Shown piece after piece: positions 1 through 9,667 of a stretch of DNA of 64,000 nucleotides. A program made the translations under genes and the position numbers. Where the stretch lies: NCBI RefSeq assembly GCF_026013965.1, contig NZ_CP110341.1, positions 2,914,001 to 2,978,000 on the forward strand. Direction: 5' to 3'. Origin of the DNA: Brevibacterium sp. JSBI002 (GTDB lineage Bacteria; Actinomycetota; Actinomycetes; Actinomycetales; Brevibacteriaceae). The notes beneath the pieces are model-generated. The model was given only the letters and a program-made list of their open reading frames with translations, had not been told where the DNA came from and searched no databases. How positions within the stretch are numbered: position 1 is the first letter of the stretch; each line of letters starts with the position of its first letter.

Positions 1-1
1 T

Positions 2-424
2 CTCCTCAGCCAGGAAGTGATCGATGTCCTCCACAACTCCACCCACCTCAACCGACTGACGCAGGCACTCGGAAACGGGGCCGCCAAGTACGCGATCCCC
101 GATGACCTGCGCGCCTACCTCGATGACGTCACCGACCACCTCACCCGGGTTCTCGCCGAGGCGGGCGAACTCCGTGAGGCCCTGTCGCAGATCCTCAACG
201 TCAATTCCACCCTCGTCGCGCAGCGGCAGAACGAGGACATGAAGAAGATCTCCGGCTGGGCAGCGATCCTCTTCGCCCCCACCCTCGTCGGAGCGATCTA
301 CGGCATGAACTTCGACGATATGCCCGAACTCCACTGGGCTTTCGGCTATCCGATGGCGTTGGGGCTCATGCTTGGGTTGGGAGTCGTTCTCTACGTCGTC
401 TTCCGAGTCAAGAAGTGGATGTGA
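2..424 (+). CDS. corA: CorA-like Mg2+ channel, C-terminal part (partial)
   Basis: The frame is open from the window edge, so only the last ~140 residues are visible. A long helical stalk (HLTRVLAEAGELREAL, LNVNSTLVAQRQNEDMKK) leads into a first membrane helix ending in the family signature YGMNF. A short acidic loop (DDMPELHW), a second membrane helix and a basic tail (RVKKWM) follow. This is the stalk, pore and tail of CorA-family divalent cation channels, which are homopentamers in the cytoplasmic membrane. The family is certain; Mg2+ rather than Co2+, Ni2+ or Zn2+ as substrate is an assumption. Confidence 0.9.
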   Translation, partial: LLSQEVIDVLHNSTHLNRLTQALGNGAAKYAIPDDLRAYLDDVTDHLTRVLAEAGELREALSQILNVNSTLVAQRQNEDMKKISGWAAILFAPTLVGAIYGMNFDDMPELHWAFGYPMALGLMLGLGVVLYVVFRVKKWM

Positions 425-537
425 GTGGGGAAACCTGTGGGGATGGGACCACGGCCATGCCACCCACCCCACCCTTCTCCCACCGCAGCACAGGGCTAGG
501 CTGAAAGTAACCCAAAGACATGTCAGAAAGAGGAGTC

Positions 538-1143
538 ATGGCTACACCACAGAATCCCACGAACCCCACAGGCGCCGTCCGCTCCCTGATGACCGAGCTC
601 GGCAAAGGCGCCTTTTGGGCGGTGCTGATCCGCGGCATCCTCGCCGTCCTCTTCGGAATCCTCCTCCTCGCCGCACCCGCTGCAATGGCAGTGGCTCTGG
701 GAATCTGGGTGGGCGCTTGGCTCATCGTCGACGGCGCCCTCGAGATCACCCATGCACTGCACGCTCGCAGGCAGAACCTCTCGTGGGGTTGGGAGCTGGG
801 CGCAGGCATCGCCTACGTCATCGGCGGCGTCATCATCATGATCATGCCGCTGTCGTTCGCCGTCATGGGCGGCACCGTCATCCTGCTGATGATGGCGTCG
901 GGAATGCTCATCCGCGGCATCCTCAGCGTCGCGTCGAAATCATTCAAAGGATGGTCGAAGGCCGTCGGCGTCCTCGACATGATCTTCGCCGTCATCATGT
1001 TCATCGTCGTCTTCTCCAACCCGGGAGCTGCATTGCTCGCGCTGGTTTGGATCATCGCGATCTACACGATCATCTTGGGCATCTTCCTCATCATCATGGC
1101 CTCCGTCGGCCGCTCGCATACGAAGCAGGCCTTCGGAAACTGA
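538..1143 (+). CDS. HdeD/DUF308-family membrane protein
   Basis: About 201 residues with six hydrophobic helices in three pairs, beginning after a short polar N-terminus (ATPQNPTNPTG). Repeated small-residue helices (LIRGILAVLFGILLLAAPAA; LGIWVGAWLIVDGALEI) match the HdeD/DUF308 family of acid-stress-associated inner-membrane proteins, whose exact activity is not established. An ATG at 520 is also in frame, but AAAGAGGAG lies directly before the ATG at 538, so 538 is preferred. It stands alone between corA and the next gene. Confidence 0.75.
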   Translation: MATPQNPTNPTGAVRSLMTELGKGAFWAVLIRGILAVLFGILLLAAPAAMAVALGIWVGAWLIVDGALEITHALHARRQNLSWGWELGAGIAYVIGGVIIMIMPLSFAVMGGTVILLMMASGMLIRGILSVASKSFKGWSKAVGVLDMIFAVIMFIVVFSNPGAALLALVWIIAIYTIILGIFLIIMASVGRSHTKQAFGN

Positions 1144-1305
1144 CTAACCCACGGTTCGTGTCGGCCGTTCGATGAAGGGCCGACCGTACGGGCCCGGGCG
1201 GCCGCCTCGGCGAGGTCAATCATCTCCCAGCCGTTCGCCCACTCTGCGAAGAACGTTCACGGCGGCTTCGCCACAATATAACCTGTCCTCCATAGCGTCG
1301 GGGGC

Positions 1306-2181
1306 GTGAATACACAGAGAGCAACATCCCAGCGCACCCGTCCATTCACCATCCTCGCCACCGCGGTCCTCACTGCCTCGGCCACCTTCGGCGTCGGCCT
1401 CGCCCCCGCGGCAGCCGCCGGGCTCGGCTCCGCCGGCGACGCACCAGGACTCGGCTCCGCCAGCGATTTCACCGCCCCTGATAAGGTCGCCGACATCGAA
1501 TTCACGACCACGATCTCCCACCGAGGCGGCGCCGACGTCTATCCGGAAGAATCCATGGAAGGATTCACCGCCTCGGCGAAGGACGGATTCCTCCCCGAGA
1601 TGGACATCCAGTTCCTCGAAGACGGCACCCCCGTTCTCATCCACGACGACACCGCCGACCGCACCCTCAACGGCGTGACCGGACCCATCCGGGACCTCAG
1701 CCGGGAGGAATGGGACGCAGCCACGATCAAGCACCCGGCCGGCGGAGAAGAAGCCGCCACCGTCACCCTCGACGAACTCCTCGACGAGATGGGCGGCGAG
1801 GTCGTCCTCGTGCCCGAGATCAAACCCGGGGCCACCCCCGAGGAGGTCGACCGGGTTCTCGACGAATTCGACGAACGCGGGTTGAAGGACTCCCTCGTCG
1901 TCCAGTCCTTCGACTTCGAAGCGGCGAAGACGATCGCCGACCGCGGATACACCTCGCTCTACCTCATGGGCTCGACCATGCCGAAGGAATCACCGGCAGA
2001 GATCAAGGACGCCGGCATCGAATGGGTGGGACCGAGCAAGAACCTGCCGACGAACAAGATGCGCGAACTCGACAAGGCCGGCTTCCACGTCGCCCCGTAC
2101 ACACTGGCGACCGCGAAGGACGGTCACCGTCTGCCCGGGTTCATCGACGGCTATTTCACCGACGACGCTTGGACGGACTGA
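1306..2181 (+). CDS. Secreted glycerophosphodiester phosphodiesterase
   Basis: 291 residues from a GTG start. Residues ~1-37 form a signal peptide (polar RTRPF, hydrophobic core, alanine-rich cleavage region GLAPAAAAG). The GDPD fold follows: the HRGG motif near residue 72, PEES, then the metal/acid patch MDIQFLEDGTPVLIHDD, DRTLNG and later VPEIKP. The family hydrolyses glycerophosphodiesters to glycerol-3-phosphate and an alcohol; here it would act outside the membrane on lipid or teichoic-acid breakdown products. The usual ELD is MDI, but the acidic residues are kept. Confidence 0.85.
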   Translation: MNTQRATSQRTRPFTILATAVLTASATFGVGLAPAAAAGLGSAGDAPGLGSASDFTAPDKVADIEFTTTISHRGGADVYPEESMEGFTASAKDGFLPEMDIQFLEDGTPVLIHDDTADRTLNGVTGPIRDLSREEWDAATIKHPAGGEEAATVTLDELLDEMGGEVVLVPEIKPGATPEEVDRVLDEFDERGLKDSLVVQSFDFEAAKTIADRGYTSLYLMGSTMPKESPAEIKDAGIEWVGPSKNLPTNKMRELDKAGFHVAPYTLATAKDGHRLPGFIDGYFTDDAWTD

Positions 2182-2272
2182 CTTTCTCGCGTCAGTGAAC
2201 AGTCAGCGGGGTCCGGGTGATGGTCGGAAAGTCGTCGCCGCGAGTGCCTGCGAGGTTCAGTAGACTGCACAT

Positions 2273-3034
2273 ATGGAGCCACTCGGACGCGGTGCCCCGA
2301 TCCCGGATCCGCTGACACCCTATCTCGAGGTCGAACGCACCCAGCCGCGGCACGAATGCTGGGTGACCGGTCACATGGTCGCCGGTCTCGACGGAACCGC
2401 CGCCATTCACGGACGCGTCGGTGCTCTGTCGACAGAACCCGATCAGGACCTGTTCCGACGGATGCGACAGATCGCCGATGTCGTCATGGTCGGCGCGCAG
2501 ACAGTGCGCAGCGAAGGCTACGCGCCGATGCGGCTGAGCGAGTCCGCCCGAGCGCAGCGTCAAACACGGGGACAGTCCGAGATGCCACCCGTGGCGGTCG
2601 TCAGTCGCAGCCTCGACCTCGACTGGTCCTCACAGGTCTTCACCGCAGCACCCGAGCACGCGCGCACCATCGTCATCACGTGCGCAAAGGCCGATCCGGA
2701 GCGGCTGGCGGCCGCCGAACAGGCGGCCACGGTCATCATCGCCGGCGAGGAGCGGGTCGAACCAGCCGCCGCTCTGCAGGCCCTTGCCGGTCTCGGCTAC
2801 CAAGTCGTCCTGTGCGAAGGCGGACCCCGGTGGCTCGGGGAGCTCGTCGCCGCAGACCGCCTCGACGAGCTGTGCCTGTCGATCTCACCGATGATGGGCG
2901 GCGATGCGCTGCCCGTCAGCGTCGCGCCGCCGGGCGCCGGCATCGCACAGTTCTCGCTGAAGTCGACGATGGTCGCCGATGACACTCTCTTCCTCCGATA
3001 CGAAGCGAAGCCGGCGGCGGAGGGACGATCATGA
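2273..3034 (+). CDS. RibD C-terminal-domain (pyrimidine/dihydrofolate reductase-like) protein
   Basis: 253 residues with the RibD_C / DHFR-like Rossmann fold. The N-terminal strand MVAGLDGTAAIHGR corresponds to the substrate/NADPH pocket, then RMRQIADVVMVGAQTVRSEGY and a C-terminal LCEGGPRWLGELVAADRLDEL typical of these reductases. No deaminase domain is present, so this is a stand-alone NADPH-dependent reductase rather than a full RibD. Its stop overlaps the next gene's start (ATGA at 3031), so it is probably co-translated with the flavin reductase. The true substrate is unknown. Confidence 0.75.
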   Translation: MEPLGRGAPIPDPLTPYLEVERTQPRHECWVTGHMVAGLDGTAAIHGRVGALSTEPDQDLFRRMRQIADVVMVGAQTVRSEGYAPMRLSESARAQRQTRGQSEMPPVAVVSRSLDLDWSSQVFTAAPEHARTIVITCAKADPERLAAAEQAATVIIAGEERVEPAAALQALAGLGYQVVLCEGGPRWLGELVAADRLDELCLSISPMMGGDALPVSVAPPGAGIAQFSLKSTMVADDTLFLRYEAKPAAEGRS

Positions 3035-3540
3035 GCACCTCCGGGCTCGACGACCTCATGGGTTCGGTCGATTCCCCGCTCATCGTCGTCACCACCTCGG
3101 CGGAGGGCGAACGGGCCGGCTGTCTGGTCGGCTTCCATTCCCAGGCGAGCATCGATCCGGAGCACTACTGCTTCTGGCTGTCGAAGGCCAACCACACCTA
3201 CCGGGTGGCGCTGCGTTCCGAGCGCTTCGCGGTGCACTTCCTCACTGACGTCGACCGCGAGTCGGCACGGCACTTCGGATCACTTTCCGGAATGGAGACG
3301 GACAAGTTCGCCGGTCTTGACTTCACCGACACCGAGGACGGGGTGCCGCTGCTCGCGGACCTGCCCAACCGTCTCATCGTCGAACGCATCGCGATGCTCG
3401 ACGACGGGAGCGATCACGTCTGCCTCACTGCACGTGTGATCGCGACCGAGACCGGGCAAAGCTTCACTCCCCTACGGCCTTCTCAGCTGGGGGACCTCAA
3501 GCCCGGGCATGGCAGCGACGAACGGGCAATCCGCCCTTAA
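3031..3540 (+). CDS. Flavin reductase domain protein
   Basis: 169 residues of the split-barrel flavin-reductase-like family: PLIVVTTSAEGERAGCLVGF (flavin-binding N-terminus), SKANHTYRVALRSERFAVHFL, then a glycine-rich C-terminal part with PGHGSDER. Such proteins bind FMN/FAD and often hand reduced flavin to a partner oxidase. It is translationally coupled to the RibD_C-type reductase upstream, suggesting a joint redox function. Nothing in the sequence shows the electron acceptor. Confidence 0.75.
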   Translation: MSTSGLDDLMGSVDSPLIVVTTSAEGERAGCLVGFHSQASIDPEHYCFWLSKANHTYRVALRSERFAVHFLTDVDRESARHFGSLSGMETDKFAGLDFTDTEDGVPLLADLPNRLIVERIAMLDDGSDHVCLTARVIATETGQSFTPLRPSQLGDLKPGHGSDERAIRP

Positions 3541-3621
3541 GCCGGCCGGCAGGGCACGAGAGGCACCTCCAGCAGAGGACTTCGTTCTGGCGCGCAGTGC
3601 ACCGCCGGTCCCGCATCGCTC

Positions 3622-3690
3622 TCAGACGGCGACGACTTCGACCGGGATGTCGCCTCGGGCGGCCTTCGAGTACGGGCAGAGTTCGTGCGT
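3622..3690 (-). pseudogene. ohr: Remnant of organic hydroperoxide resistance gene ohr (last ~22 codons)
   Basis: On the minus strand the codons just before a TGA (3624-3622) read THELCPYSKAARGDIPVEVV followed by AV. This is the C-terminus of Ohr/OsmC-family peroxidases, including the resolving cysteine in its CPYSKAxRG setting. Upstream (above 3700) similarity stops at once and no start or first catalytic cysteine is found. It is a 3' fragment left after deletion, lying between two intact genes. Confidence 0.7.
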
Positions 3691-3881
3691 GCCACCGCAC
3701 GATAGCGCAGTTGCCCTGTGTTCGTAAGGGGGCGGACACAACGCTCCTGCTCAGTGGTAACGTGCCCAGCACACGCCGACCATGCCCCAGGTATGGTCTC
3801 GGGCCGAGGCGGTCCGACTCAGTTGGGCGACACCCAGAGGGTGCGACAACGCACCCGGTGACAGTCTGGAGGTTGAGAAAC

Positions 3882-5330
3882 TTGAGCGAGTCCTCGCGCG
3901 ACGAGAAGATTCCCACCCCGGACGGCATCGACATGAGCAGGATGCCGCCGGAGGACAAACGCACTCTCAAGCGCGCCATCGGAGGGTCCGCGTTGGGCAA
4001 CGCCGTCGAATGGTTCGACTACGGCGTGTACTCCTACGTGTCGGTCTACATCGCCAATGCGTTCTTCCCCGGCGAATGGGGTGTGGCGCTGACCTTCGCC
4101 ACTCTCGCGCTGTCTTTCGTCTTCCGGCCTCTCGGCGGATTCGTCCTCGGGCCCTTGGGCGACAAGATCGGACGTCAGCACGTCATGGTCCTGACGATCA
4201 TCATGATGACGATTCCGACGACGCTGATCGGCGTCCTGCCCACCTATGCCACCCTCGGCGCCTTGGCGCCGATCCTGCTGCTCCTGTGCCGGATGGTCCA
4301 AGGCTTCTCCACGGGCGGGGAGTACGGCGGCGCGGCCGTGTACATGGCGGAATCGGCACCCGACAAGCGGCGCGGGTTCTGCGGTTCGTTCCTCGAGCTC
4401 GGCACCGTCGCCGGGACCGCCACGGCAGCTCTGGTCTGCACTATCCTCCTCGTGCTCGTCGGCAGCGATGGGATGGACGCCGGCTGGTGGCGCCTTCCGT
4501 TCCTCCTCACCCTGCCGCTGGGCGCGGTGGCGCTGTGGCTGCGCATGAAGCTCGATGAACCGGAGGCTTTCTCCGCAGCGACGTCACGGCAGAAGACGAC
4601 GAAGAAGCCTTTCCGGGAACTGTTCCGCGGATACTCGAAGCAGATCACCATGCTCATGGCGTTCGTCGTTCTGCTCAACATCGGCCAGTACATGGTGCTG
4701 ACGTACATGCCGACCTATCTGGCCGAAACGCTGGGGCATTCGGAGGTCGAGAGCAACTTCATGCTCATCGGCCTGCTCGCGGCGATGATGATCGTCATCA
4801 CGCCGTTGGGGCGGCTGACGGATTCCATCGGGCGCAAACCGGTTCTCTACACCTCGGCGATCGGCTTCATCCTCCTCTCCGTGCCGGCGTTCATGCTCAT
4901 GCACGCCGAGGCAGCCGGCTGGCAGATCGTGGGCCTGGCCATCATCGCCCTGCTGCAGGTCATGCTCCAGTCCTGCGTCTCGGCGACGCTGCCGGCCATC
5001 TTCCCCACGCAGGTGCGGTTCTCCGGCTTCGCCATCGGCTACAACATCTCCACGGCTATCTTCGGCGGCACGACCGCAGCGGTGAACACCTTCGTCATCC
5101 AGAAGACCGGTTTCGAACTCTTCCCCGCAATCTACTTGGTCGCGGCCGGAGTCATCGGGCTCATCGGCATCCACTTCTTCAACGAGACTGCCGGCCGGCC
5201 CATCGACGGTACGACACCACCCGGTTCCGAGGACGAGAAACTCGCCGAGATGGGCTATGACCTCATCGGCTTCAATGCCAACTCCACCGACGGCCGCTCC
5301 GGCATCGGTGGCAAGCACACCTCAGGCTGA
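3882..5330 (+). CDS. MFS transporter, metabolite:H+ symporter (ProP-like)
   Basis: 482 residues from a TTG at 3882, chosen because GGAGG sits nine bases upstream (3868-3872). Longer starts would run into the intergenic ohr remnant. Twelve membrane helices; hallmark motifs ALGNAVEWFDYGVYSY near the start, FRPLGGFVLGPLGDKIGR (loop 2-3), GFSTGGEYGGAAVYMAESAP and a matching LTDSIGRKP in the second half. These define the MHS subgroup (ProP, ShiA, KgtP relatives), proton symporters for osmolytes or organic acids. Substrate cannot be read from the sequence; a betaine/proline-type osmolyte is plausible. Confidence 0.85.
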   Translation: MSESSRDEKIPTPDGIDMSRMPPEDKRTLKRAIGGSALGNAVEWFDYGVYSYVSVYIANAFFPGEWGVALTFATLALSFVFRPLGGFVLGPLGDKIGRQHVMVLTIIMMTIPTTLIGVLPTYATLGALAPILLLLCRMVQGFSTGGEYGGAAVYMAESAPDKRRGFCGSFLELGTVAGTATAALVCTILLVLVGSDGMDAGWWRLPFLLTLPLGAVALWLRMKLDEPEAFSAATSRQKTTKKPFRELFRGYSKQITMLMAFVVLLNIGQYMVLTYMPTYLAETLGHSEVESNFMLIGLLAAMMIVITPLGRLTDSIGRKPVLYTSAIGFILLSVPAFMLMHAEAAGWQIVGLAIIALLQVMLQSCVSATLPAIFPTQVRFSGFAIGYNISTAIFGGTTAAVNTFVIQKTGFELFPAIYLVAAGVIGLIGIHFFNETAGRPIDGTTPPGSEDEKLAEMGYDLIGFNANSTDGRSGIGGKHTSG

Positions 5331-5399
5331 GGTACCCCTCGATTCCCGAACGCCGAAGAAAGGTCCTTGAGGATCGGAGCAGAATCAGCGTCGATTGGT

Positions 5400-7940
5400 T
5401 CAGACTCGGACGTCCTCTGCGTCGATGTCGGAGCGCAGGCCGCGCCAGACCGGGTGCCGCAGGCGTCCGGCCTCGGTCAGGCCAGAGAACCGGACCTCCC
5501 CGACGAGGTCGGGTCGCACCCAGTGGGCATCTCGCGACTCGTCGGCCGGCACGGTGAGCGCCGGCGTCTTCCGCGACCGGCGATCGAGGCTGGAGCGCAG
5601 ACTCCGCAGGGCCGCCTCGTCGAACCCGGTGCCCACGCGACCGAGGTAGTGGAGCCCTTCGTCGTCATGGGCGGCGACCAATAGCGAGGCGAAGCTGGAT
5701 GAGCGTTCTCCTTCGCCGGTCCGCCAGCCGACGATGATGACATCGCGGGTCGAGGCGTGCTTGAGCTTGGTCCAGGTGCGGGTGCGCTTTCCGGGCAGAT
5801 AGACGCTGTCGGTCCGCTTCGCCAGCACTCCTTCGAGTCGAAGCTTCCGGCTGGACTCGAAGGCGGCGTCGACGCTTCCTTCGAAGGCCTCGGGCACATG
5901 GATGTGCTCGCTCTCGGTCACGAGTTCGAACAGACGTTCGCGCCGTTCCGTATAGGGGGTGCGCAGCAACGACGATCCGTCCGCGTGGAGGACATCGAAG
6001 AGCATGAGGTAGACAGGGGTGCGTCGCTGTTCCCGTTCGATATCGCTGTCCCGGCTCAGCCCCATTCTGCGCTGGAGGCGTCCGAAGTCCGGTCGGCTGC
6101 CCTGCCCGAGGGCGACGATCTCACCGTCGAGGATGCAGTCGACATCGATACACTCGACCAGTTCGTGAAGCTCCGGGTACGTGTTCGTCATGTCATGGCC
6201 GTTGCGGCTGGTCAGCTCGATGCTGCCGGTGCGCTCCCCGTCACCGGGCTCCACCCTCGCCAGCGCACGGATGCCGTCCCATTTCATCTCGAAGGCCCAG
6301 TCCTCGGCCTCCCGCCGGAGGGAGCCGATGTCGCCGATGCTCGCGAGCATCGGGGACAGATCCGCCGGCAGAGCCTCTTTCTTCGCAGCTCGCTTCTTGG
6401 AGGTACGCCCGGTCGGCGTGCCCTTCTTCGATGAGTCGTCCGCTGCCGCCGACTGCTTCTTCGGCTCGTCCTCCATGAGGTGGATCATCCAGTTCTTCTC
6501 GCGCTCCTTGTTCGGTCCGTGGTCACCGGTGTTGAACAGGGCGAACCGCCGCACTCCCCCGAGACCGCCGTCCTCGCGCCCGTGGAGGACCGCGATGATC
6601 TCCTTGCCTTCTTGCCACTTCTCGACCTCGATGGTGCCTGCGTCCCAGATCTCGACGTCGCCGGCCCCGTACTCCCCTTTCGGAATCGTGCCTTCGAAAC
6701 TGCCGTATTCGAGGGGGTGATCCTCGGTCTGGACCGCCAGGTGGTTCTTCCCGGGGTAGGTCGGCGGTCCCTTCGGCAACGCCCAGGACACCAATACCCC
6801 ATCGTGTTCGAGTCGGAAGTCCCAGTGGAGGCTCCTCGCATGGTGTTCCTGGATGACGAAGGTCAGCTCGTCCCCGCTCGTTCCCTGTTTCCCTGGCACG
6901 GGTTCGCTCGTGCGCTTCGGATCCCGTTTGGACCGGTAGGCCTCCAGTCGGTCGCGCTCGGCTTTCGGGGCATCGTCCGACTTCGGGTCGGCTTGGGACT
7001 CCGGGGCCGAAGCGGTTCCTCCGACCGCCTCGGCGAGGGGCTCGAGGAGGTCCCCGACCTCATCGACCCGGTCGAGGACCTCTTCGAAGCGCACCTGCTC
7101 GACGGCGGCCGGGTCGTCGAATTCGTCCCACCTGCGCGGTGCGGCGACCAACGGGGTGAAGCGTCCGCGCAGCGAATACGGGGCGACCGTGGTCTTCGAC
7201 GCCGAATTCTGCGACCAGTCGATGAGTACCTTGTTCTCCCGCAGCGTCTTCTTCATCGCAGAGACGATGAGGTTCGTGTGGTCGGCCTCCAGGCTGCGGG
7301 CGAGCTCATGGGCGACATCGGAGACCTGCTGCGAGCTCACCGACCCGTCCAGCGGCGCATAGAGGTGGACGCCTTTCGATCCGCTGGTTACCGGGTAGAC
7401 CTCCAGGTCCATGCCCTCGAGAAGTTCGCGCACGAGCTGGGCCACCTCGATGCAGTCGGCGAGGCCGCGTCCGGGGCCCGGGTCCAGGTCGAAGACCATG
7501 CGGTCGGGGCAGCGGGTCTCCGCGTCGATTGTGCCGGGGTCCTTCGCTCCGGCGCTCACCCTCCACTGGGGCACATGGATCTCGAGCGCGGCCATCTGCG
7601 TGAGATAGGTCAGGGTCGCGAGATCGTTGACCAGGGGATAGCGTTTGGTGCCGGTGGAGTGCCGAATCGCCCGTGTTCGGATCCACGACGGTGCGGATTC
7701 CGGGAGGTTCTTCTCGAAGAACACGTCCCCGGGGTCATCGGCAGTGCCGACGCCGTCGACCCAGCGTTTTCGGGTGGCGATCCGGTCCCGGGCATGGCGG
7801 ATGAGGTGCGGGGCGATCCTGGCGCAGTAGTCGAGGATCTCCCCCTTCGTCGTGCCGGTCTCCGGGTAGAGAACCTTGTCCAGATTGCTCAATGTCAGTC
7901 GATGACCCTCCACCGTGACCTTCTGCTCATGACCTGCCAC
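5400..7940 (-). CDS. ligD: Multifunctional DNA ligase D (polymerase - phosphoesterase - ligase)
   Basis: 846 residues from a GTG at 7940, supported by GAGGAGG just upstream. Domains in order: primase-polymerase (about 1-290; MVFDLDPGPG and VTSGSKGVHLY carry its catalytic region), 3'-phosphoesterase (about 365-500; HHARSLHWDFRLEHDG and PKGEYGAGDVEIWD), ATP-dependent ligase (about 545-846; motif I EMKWDGIRA with the AMP-accepting lysine, then LDGEIVAL and WTKLKH). The order is that of mycobacterial LigD. It repairs double-strand breaks by end joining with Ku, whose gene is at 22.6 kb. Linkers rich in K, S and D separate the domains. Confidence 0.95.
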   Translation of the reverse strand: MAGHEQKVTVEGHRLTLSNLDKVLYPETGTTKGEILDYCARIAPHLIRHARDRIATRKRWVDGVGTADDPGDVFFEKNLPESAPSWIRTRAIRHSTGTKRYPLVNDLATLTYLTQMAALEIHVPQWRVSAGAKDPGTIDAETRCPDRMVFDLDPGPGRGLADCIEVAQLVRELLEGMDLEVYPVTSGSKGVHLYAPLDGSVSSQQVSDVAHELARSLEADHTNLIVSAMKKTLRENKVLIDWSQNSASKTTVAPYSLRGRFTPLVAAPRRWDEFDDPAAVEQVRFEEVLDRVDEVGDLLEPLAEAVGGTASAPESQADPKSDDAPKAERDRLEAYRSKRDPKRTSEPVPGKQGTSGDELTFVIQEHHARSLHWDFRLEHDGVLVSWALPKGPPTYPGKNHLAVQTEDHPLEYGSFEGTIPKGEYGAGDVEIWDAGTIEVEKWQEGKEIIAVLHGREDGGLGGVRRFALFNTGDHGPNKEREKNWMIHLMEDEPKKQSAAADDSSKKGTPTGRTSKKRAAKKEALPADLSPMLASIGDIGSLRREAEDWAFEMKWDGIRALARVEPGDGERTGSIELTSRNGHDMTNTYPELHELVECIDVDCILDGEIVALGQGSRPDFGRLQRRMGLSRDSDIEREQRRTPVYLMLFDVLHADGSSLLRTPYTERRERLFELVTESEHIHVPEAFEGSVDAAFESSRKLRLEGVLAKRTDSVYLPGKRTRTWTKLKHASTRDVIIVGWRTGEGERSSSFASLLVAAHDDEGLHYLGRVGTGFDEAALRSLRSSLDRRSRKTPALTVPADESRDAHWVRPDLVGEVRFSGLTEAGRLRHPVWRGLRSDIDAEDVRV

Positions 7941-8123
7941 TGAGCACCTCCTCGCGTGCACCGTTCGTGCTGGATAGTCCTTTCACCGTACTTCGCGCCG
8001 ATCACGTGCAACAGGGGGTGCGGGACCGGCCGAACGCCCTCGGCGCCGGTGAACCCCCTTGTCGCGGCTTCCGAACGGGGTTAGGTTTGACGGACGTCGA
8101 CAATGCTGTCTGGAGGCTCTCAC

Positions 8124-8636
8124 ATGGGACATTCGCTGCACCTCACCGTCGACGGCCAGGAGCACACTCTGGTCGTGGATTCCAGAACCACTCTTCTCGA
8201 TGCGCTGCGGGACCGGCTGGGGGTGATGTCCGCGAAGAAGGGCTGCGACCACGGCCAATGCGGGGCCTGCACCGTCCTCGTCGACGGTCGTCGGCTCAAC
8301 TCCTGCCTGGCGCTCGCGCTCACCCACGACGGTGCCGAGGTCATGACCGCCGACGGTCTGGCCCCCGAGGGTGAACTCTCTACCCTGCATCGGGCATTTC
8401 TCGCCCACGACGCGTTCCAGTGCGGGTACTGCACACCGGGCCAAGTCTGTTCGGCCGCAGGCATGCTGGCCGAAGCCGCCGACAACGCACCGAGCGTGGT
8501 CACCGAAGACCTCGAGGGACCGGTGGAGCTGTCCGAGGAGGAGATCCGCGAGCGAATGAGCGGCAACCTCTGCCGCTGCGGAGCCTATGTCAACATCGTC
8601 GCGGCCGTGCGCCGAGCCGCAGAGGAGTCACGATGA
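8124..8636 (+). CDS. paoA: Aldehyde oxidoreductase 2Fe-2S subunit (PaoA/YagT type)
   Basis: 170 residues. The N-terminal plant-type ferredoxin domain carries [15 protein letters not shown] and an upstream cysteine; the C-terminal helical domain carries CGYCTPGQ and NLCRCGAY, binding the second 2Fe-2S cluster. Start at the ATG 8124 because TGGAGG lies seven bases before it. No Tat signal is visible, unlike the periplasmic E. coli PaoA, so a cytoplasmic enzyme is likely. It overlaps the FAD subunit gene by four bases (ATGA) and passes electrons from the Mo centre to FAD. Confidence 0.9.
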   Translation: MGHSLHLTVDGQEHTLVVDSRTTLLDALRDRLGVMSAKKGCDHGQCGACTVLVDGRRLNSCLALALTHDGAEVMTADGLAPEGELSTLHRAFLAHDAFQCGYCTPGQVCSAAGMLAEAADNAPSVVTEDLEGPVELSEEEIRERMSGNLCRCGAYVNIVAAVRRAAEESR

Positions 8637-9667
8637 ATCCCTTCGACTACGAACGCGCCGCCGATGCCGCCGGAGCCGTCACGACTGTCACCGATCGTCC
8701 CGATGCGGTGTTCCTGGCCGGAGGTACGAACCTCGTCGATCATCTCAAACTGGGCGTCGCAGAACCAGGTCTCGTCGTCGACATCAATCGTCTCGAGCTC
8801 ACGGAGGTCGAGGCACTCGACGACGGGGGCCTGCGGATCGGTGCGATGGTGCGCAACAGCGACGCCGCCGCCGACCCGCGCATCCGACGCGACTACCCGA
8901 TGCTTGCACGTGCCCTGCTCTCCGGTGCCTCCGGTCAGCTGCGCAACGCGGCCACGATGGGCGGGAATCTGCTGCAGCGCACCCGGTGCGTGTACTTCCA
9001 GGACACCTCGACCCCCTGCAACAAACGCGAACCCGGTGCCGGCTGCTCGGCCATCGGCGGCTACACCCGCTACCACGCGATCCTCGGTGCCTCAGCGGAC
9101 TGCGTGGCCACGCATCCCTCCGATATGGCCGTCGCTCTGGCCGCACTCGATGCCACGGTCGTCGTCCTCGGTGCGACCGGTGAGCGCCGGATCCCGGTCA
9201 CCGAGCTTCACCGGCTGCCCGGGGATCGCCCTGAGCAGGACACCGTCCTCGAGCATGGCGAACTCATCACGGCGCTCGAGCTCCCTCCCCCGCGGCCCGG
9301 CGCCTCGACGTACCGGAAGATCCGCGACCGCGCCTCCTACGCCTTCGCTCTCGTCTCCGTCGCGGCCCGAGTCGACGTCGACACCGCAGGGCGAGCGCCG
9401 GTCATCCGTGAAGCCGCGATCGCCCTCGGCGGCGTCGCCCACAAACCCTGGCGTGCCCGCGCCGCCGAGGCGGTGCTTCGGGGGGCGGAACCGACTGCCG
9501 AGACGTTCCTGGCAGCAGCCGACGCCGAGCTCGAGGCGGCGGAACCCCTCGACGGCAACCGTTTCAAGGTCCAGATGACTCGCGGCGCCATCTGCACCCT
9601 GCTCGCCGAGCTCACCGGAGTCCCGGAAGCTCTGCCGGAATCGACCACGGAGGACACCCATGAGTGA
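8633..9667 (+). CDS. paoB: Aldehyde oxidoreductase FAD subunit (PaoB/YagS type)
   Basis: 344 residues of the molybdopterin-dehydrogenase FAD-binding family: [16 protein letters not shown] near residue 25 binds FAD, followed by [16 protein letters not shown]. The segment with Cys residues in [15 protein letters not shown] and GAGCSAIGG matches the insertion that in E. coli PaoB binds a 4Fe-4S cluster, absent from ordinary xanthine dehydrogenases. That places the complex in the PaoABC aldehyde-oxidising group. Stop overlaps the next start (9660-9667). Confidence 0.88.
   Translation: MNPFDYERAADAAGAVTTVTDRPDAVFLAGGTNLVDHLKLGVAEPGLVVDINRLELTEVEALDDGGLRIGAMVRNSDAAADPRIRRDYPMLARALLSGASGQLRNAATMGGNLLQRTRCVYFQDTSTPCNKREPGAGCSAIGGYTRYHAILGASADCVATHPSDMAVALAALDATVVVLGATGERRIPVTELHRLPGDRPEQDTVLEHGELITALELPPPRPGASTYRKIRDRASYAFALVSVAARVDVDTAGRAPVIREAAIALGGVAHKPWRARAAEAVLRGAEPTAETFLAAADAELEAAEPLDGNRFKVQMTRGAICTLLAELTGVPEALPESTTEDTHE

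Noticed and set aside
6480..7943. 487-codon forward open frame opposite ligD
   Set aside because: Lies wholly antisense to a strongly supported gene with complete motifs; a shadow of high-GC codon use.
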